Positions 6,448-7,966 of a stretch of 7,966 nucleotides of DNA are shown here, piece by piece (position 1 is the first letter of the stretch; each line of letters starts with the position of its first letter). The notes under the pieces were generated by a model. That model searched no databases. It worked only from the letters and a program-made list of their open reading frames with translations, and was not told where the DNA came from. The DNA is from Desulfobacteraceae bacterium (GTDB taxonomy: Bacteria > Desulfobacterota > Desulfobacteria > Desulfobacterales > SG8-13). The translations under genes were made by a program, and so were the position numbers. The stretch lies in assembly GCA_029287875.1 (NCBI GenBank), contig JARFQH010000394.1, positions 1 to 7,966 of the forward strand, given 5' to 3'.

Positions 6448-7338
6448 ATGAAAATAATGAACAAATCGAAAGTGGGTCGGAACGATCCCTGCCCCTGCGG
6501 CAGCGGACTGAAATATAAAAAATGCTGCCTCGGAAAAGATGACGGGTCGACGGAGGACAAGCGGACGGCCTACGCAAGAAAATACAAAGTTCGTTTGAAA
6601 GATGAGAAGGCCGTCGAAGGCATCCGGATCGCCGGTCGACTGGTTCTGGAAACGCTCGATCTGGTGGAAGCGGTGATCCACCCCGGGACCGTGACCGATG
6701 TCATTAACACGCTGGTCCATGAACACACCGTTAAAAAAGGCGGCATACCCGCACCGTTGAATTATCGCGGATTTCCGAAGAGCGTCTGTGTCTCGGTTAA
6801 TGAAGTGATTTGCCACGGCATTCCTGGAGAACGCGAGCTGCGGGAAGGCGACATCGTCAACGTCGATATCACCACCATACTCGACGGTTATTTTGCCGAC
6901 GCCAACAAGACCTTTTTCGTTGGTTCGCCGGGGCCGGATGCCCGTAAGATCGTAAACGTAGCCCGGGAGTGCCTGCGGCTCGGAAGGGAAAAGGTTCGCC
7001 CCGGTAACACCATCGGCGATATCGGTTTTGCAATTCAGCAATACGCCGAGGGGCAAGGGTGTTCGGTTGTGCGCGAATTCGTCGGACACGGGGTCGGGTT
7101 TGAATTTCATGAATCTCCTCAAGTGCCCCATTTCGGCCGCAAGGGCGACGGACTCACCCTGGTGCCCGGCATGGTCTTTACCATCGAGCCGATGATCAAC
7201 CTCGGTGAGCGCTACCTGAGAGTTCTGGACGACGACTGGACGGCAGTGACGCGTGACGGGTCACTGTCAGCCCAGTTTGAACAGACCATCCTGGTGACCG
7301 ATGACGGTTATGAAAGTCTGACGCCCTATGATCTGTGA
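6448..7338 (+). CDS. map: Type I methionine aminopeptidase with N-terminal SEC-C zinc motif
   Basis: This 296-residue enzyme removes the initiator methionine from nascent proteins in the cytoplasm. The N-terminus has a SEC-C motif, VGRNDPCPCGSGLKYKKCC, with zinc ligands C15, C17, C26 and C27, as found in SecA tails and some bacterial MetAPs; it is thought to help bind the ribosome or protein partners. After a charged linker, the pita-bread catalytic domain starts near residue 55. All five metal ligands are present by motif: D140 (NVDIT), D151 (ADANKTF), H214 (VGHGVGFEFHE), E247 (FTIEPM) and E278 (FEQT). The substrate-side histidines H123 (CHGIP) and H221 are also conserved, so the enzyme should be active. 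The ATG at 6448 has AAGGG only 2 nt away, whereas the ATG at 6457 has it 11 nt upstream; either may be used, a three-residue difference that leaves the motif intact. It is co-directional with prmA and the IMPase-family gene. Confidence 0.95.
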   Translation: MKIMNKSKVGRNDPCPCGSGLKYKKCCLGKDDGSTEDKRTAYARKYKVRLKDEKAVEGIRIAGRLVLETLDLVEAVIHPGTVTDVINTLVHEHTVKKGGIPAPLNYRGFPKSVCVSVNEVICHGIPGERELREGDIVNVDITTILDGYFADANKTFFVGSPGPDARKIVNVARECLRLGREKVRPGNTIGDIGFAIQQYAEGQGCSVVREFVGHGVGFEFHESPQVPHFGRKGDGLTLVPGMVFTIEPMINLGERYLRVLDDDWTAVTRDGSLSAQFEQTILVTDDGYESLTPYDL

Positions 7339-7484
7339 ATTGATTCTGCTCCGACCACCGAAATCCGGTCTGCAAACCCATTTTGTTCATCTATTCGTAT
7401 CTTATTACACCCTCCACGCGCAATGGCACACGGCCCCTTTTTCAATTTCAGCACCTATCGATCGGTCACCACCATTTTGATTCG

Positions 7485-7491
7485 AAGGAGG
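7485..7491 (+). promoter_or_regulatory. Strong ribosome binding site for the IMPase-family gene
   Basis: AAGGAGG, a full anti-16S match, ends 4 nt before the ATG at 7496. It is the strongest Shine-Dalgarno sequence in the window and fixes the start of a gene whose 3' end is cut off. Confidence 0.7.
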
Positions 7492-7495
7492 CATA

Positions 7496-7966
7496 ATGGC
7501 AGCGGAACAAGAATATGGCATCGAGGAATTAACCGGATTCGCAATGGACATTATCCATGGCGTCGGTGAAAAAGCCCTGGCCTTCTACGGCAAGGGGCAG
7601 CATCAGACCCGTTTCGACGAAGACCTGGTCACCACAGCGGAGTTGCGGTTGTCCGAATTTTTCAAAACCGAACTGCAGAATCGATTTCCGGGACATCACC
7701 TTTTCAAGGACACATTAGAAAGCACGGATTATTCTCATGAAAAGGGACGGTATCTTTGGATTTTCGATCCGCTGGACGGCGTTGCCAATTTTCAGGCCGG
7801 TATTCCCATCTGGGGGTGTTCATTGGCCCTGATTGAAAATTTCTGGCCGATTTTCGGCGTTTTTTTTATGCCGGCCACCGGAGATCTTTTCCATGCCCGG
7901 GCCGGTCGGGAAGCTTTCTGGGGCAATGAGCGCATTCGGATTTCCGGTATCGATTCCACCAACGAC
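7496..7966 (+). CDS. Inositol monophosphatase-family protein, 3' end outside window
   Basis: The first 157 codons are visible and the frame is open to the window edge. The protein belongs to the FIG/IMPase/FBPase superfamily of metal-dependent sugar and nucleotide phosphatases. Family landmarks are DLVTTAE (43-49, usually DxVTxAD), FPGHHLFKDT (64-73, usually PxHxxxGEE) and WIFDPLDGVANF (88-99, usually W.DPxDGTxNF), then PIWGCSLAL and GVFFMPATGDLFHARAG. D91 and D94, two core metal ligands, are kept. However, the first Glu of GEE is Asp (D72), the second is Thr (T73), and the Thr of DGT is Val (V96); that Thr normally helps position the nucleophilic water. The protein may therefore be a divergent phosphatase with altered activity or a binding-only relative. 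The substrate cannot be told from the visible part, and the C-terminal GxxxDxxA-type motif lies outside. It follows map by 157 bp on the same strand and may have its own promoter. Confidence 0.82.
   Translation, partial: MAAEQEYGIEELTGFAMDIIHGVGEKALAFYGKGQHQTRFDEDLVTTAELRLSEFFKTELQNRFPGHHLFKDTLESTDYSHEKGRYLWIFDPLDGVANFQAGIPIWGCSLALIENFWPIFGVFFMPATGDLFHARAGREAFWGNERIRISGIDSTND

Noticed and set aside
6196..7131. Minus-strand ORF of 311 codons
   Set aside because: It is antisense to the well-supported map and the end of prmA; its translation shows no coherent domain.
7339..7495. Intrinsic terminator between map and the IMPase-family gene
   Set aside because: Only a 4-bp GACC/GGTC pairing with a mostly unpaired interior is visible and no T-run follows it; not enough to call a terminator.

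Overview
The window looks like a chromosomal segment of an anaerobic, moderately GC-rich bacterium, most plausibly Desulfobacterota (Desulfobacterales-like). This is inferred from gene style only: a long multi-sensor hybrid histidine kinase, a SEC-C-tagged methionine aminopeptidase, a radical SAM protein, frequent TTG starts and a long palindromic intergenic repeat. No rRNA or other phylogenetic marker is present, so the assignment is tentative. I see no tRNA or rRNA gene, CRISPR array, transposase or phage gene.

Left part (1-2207, + strand). The first 115 bases hold no gene I can support. A MoaB-type molybdenum cofactor protein (116-622) is followed within 3 nt by a 110-bp imperfect palindrome (625-734) that looks like a REP/MITE-type element and may also end moaB transcription. 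A possible promoter and a clear Shine-Dalgarno site lead into a 435-residue radical SAM protein of unknown function with a TTG start (900-2207).

Middle (2167-5103, - strand). A 978-residue membrane-anchored hybrid histidine kinase has an N-terminal sensor domain, two membrane segments, GAF, PAS, HisKA, HATPase and a C-terminal receiver domain. Its 3' end overlaps the 3' end of the radical SAM gene by 41 bp, tail to tail. Its 5' end is separated from prmA by a 278-bp divergent regulatory region carrying two short perfect dyads.

Right part (5382-7966, + strand). prmA (ribosomal protein L11 methyltransferase), a SEC-C-containing map (type I methionine aminopeptidase) and the first 157 codons of an inositol-monophosphatase-family protein run in the same direction with gaps of 136 and 157 bp. 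The first two both act on newly made proteins or the ribosome; the third is a metabolic phosphatase-family member whose signature motifs are altered.

Most of the window is ordinary housekeeping and signalling content. The least explained parts are the palindromic element, the radical SAM protein, the divergent dyads and the altered active-site motifs of the IMPase-family protein. I do not see convincing evidence for a new multi-gene system.
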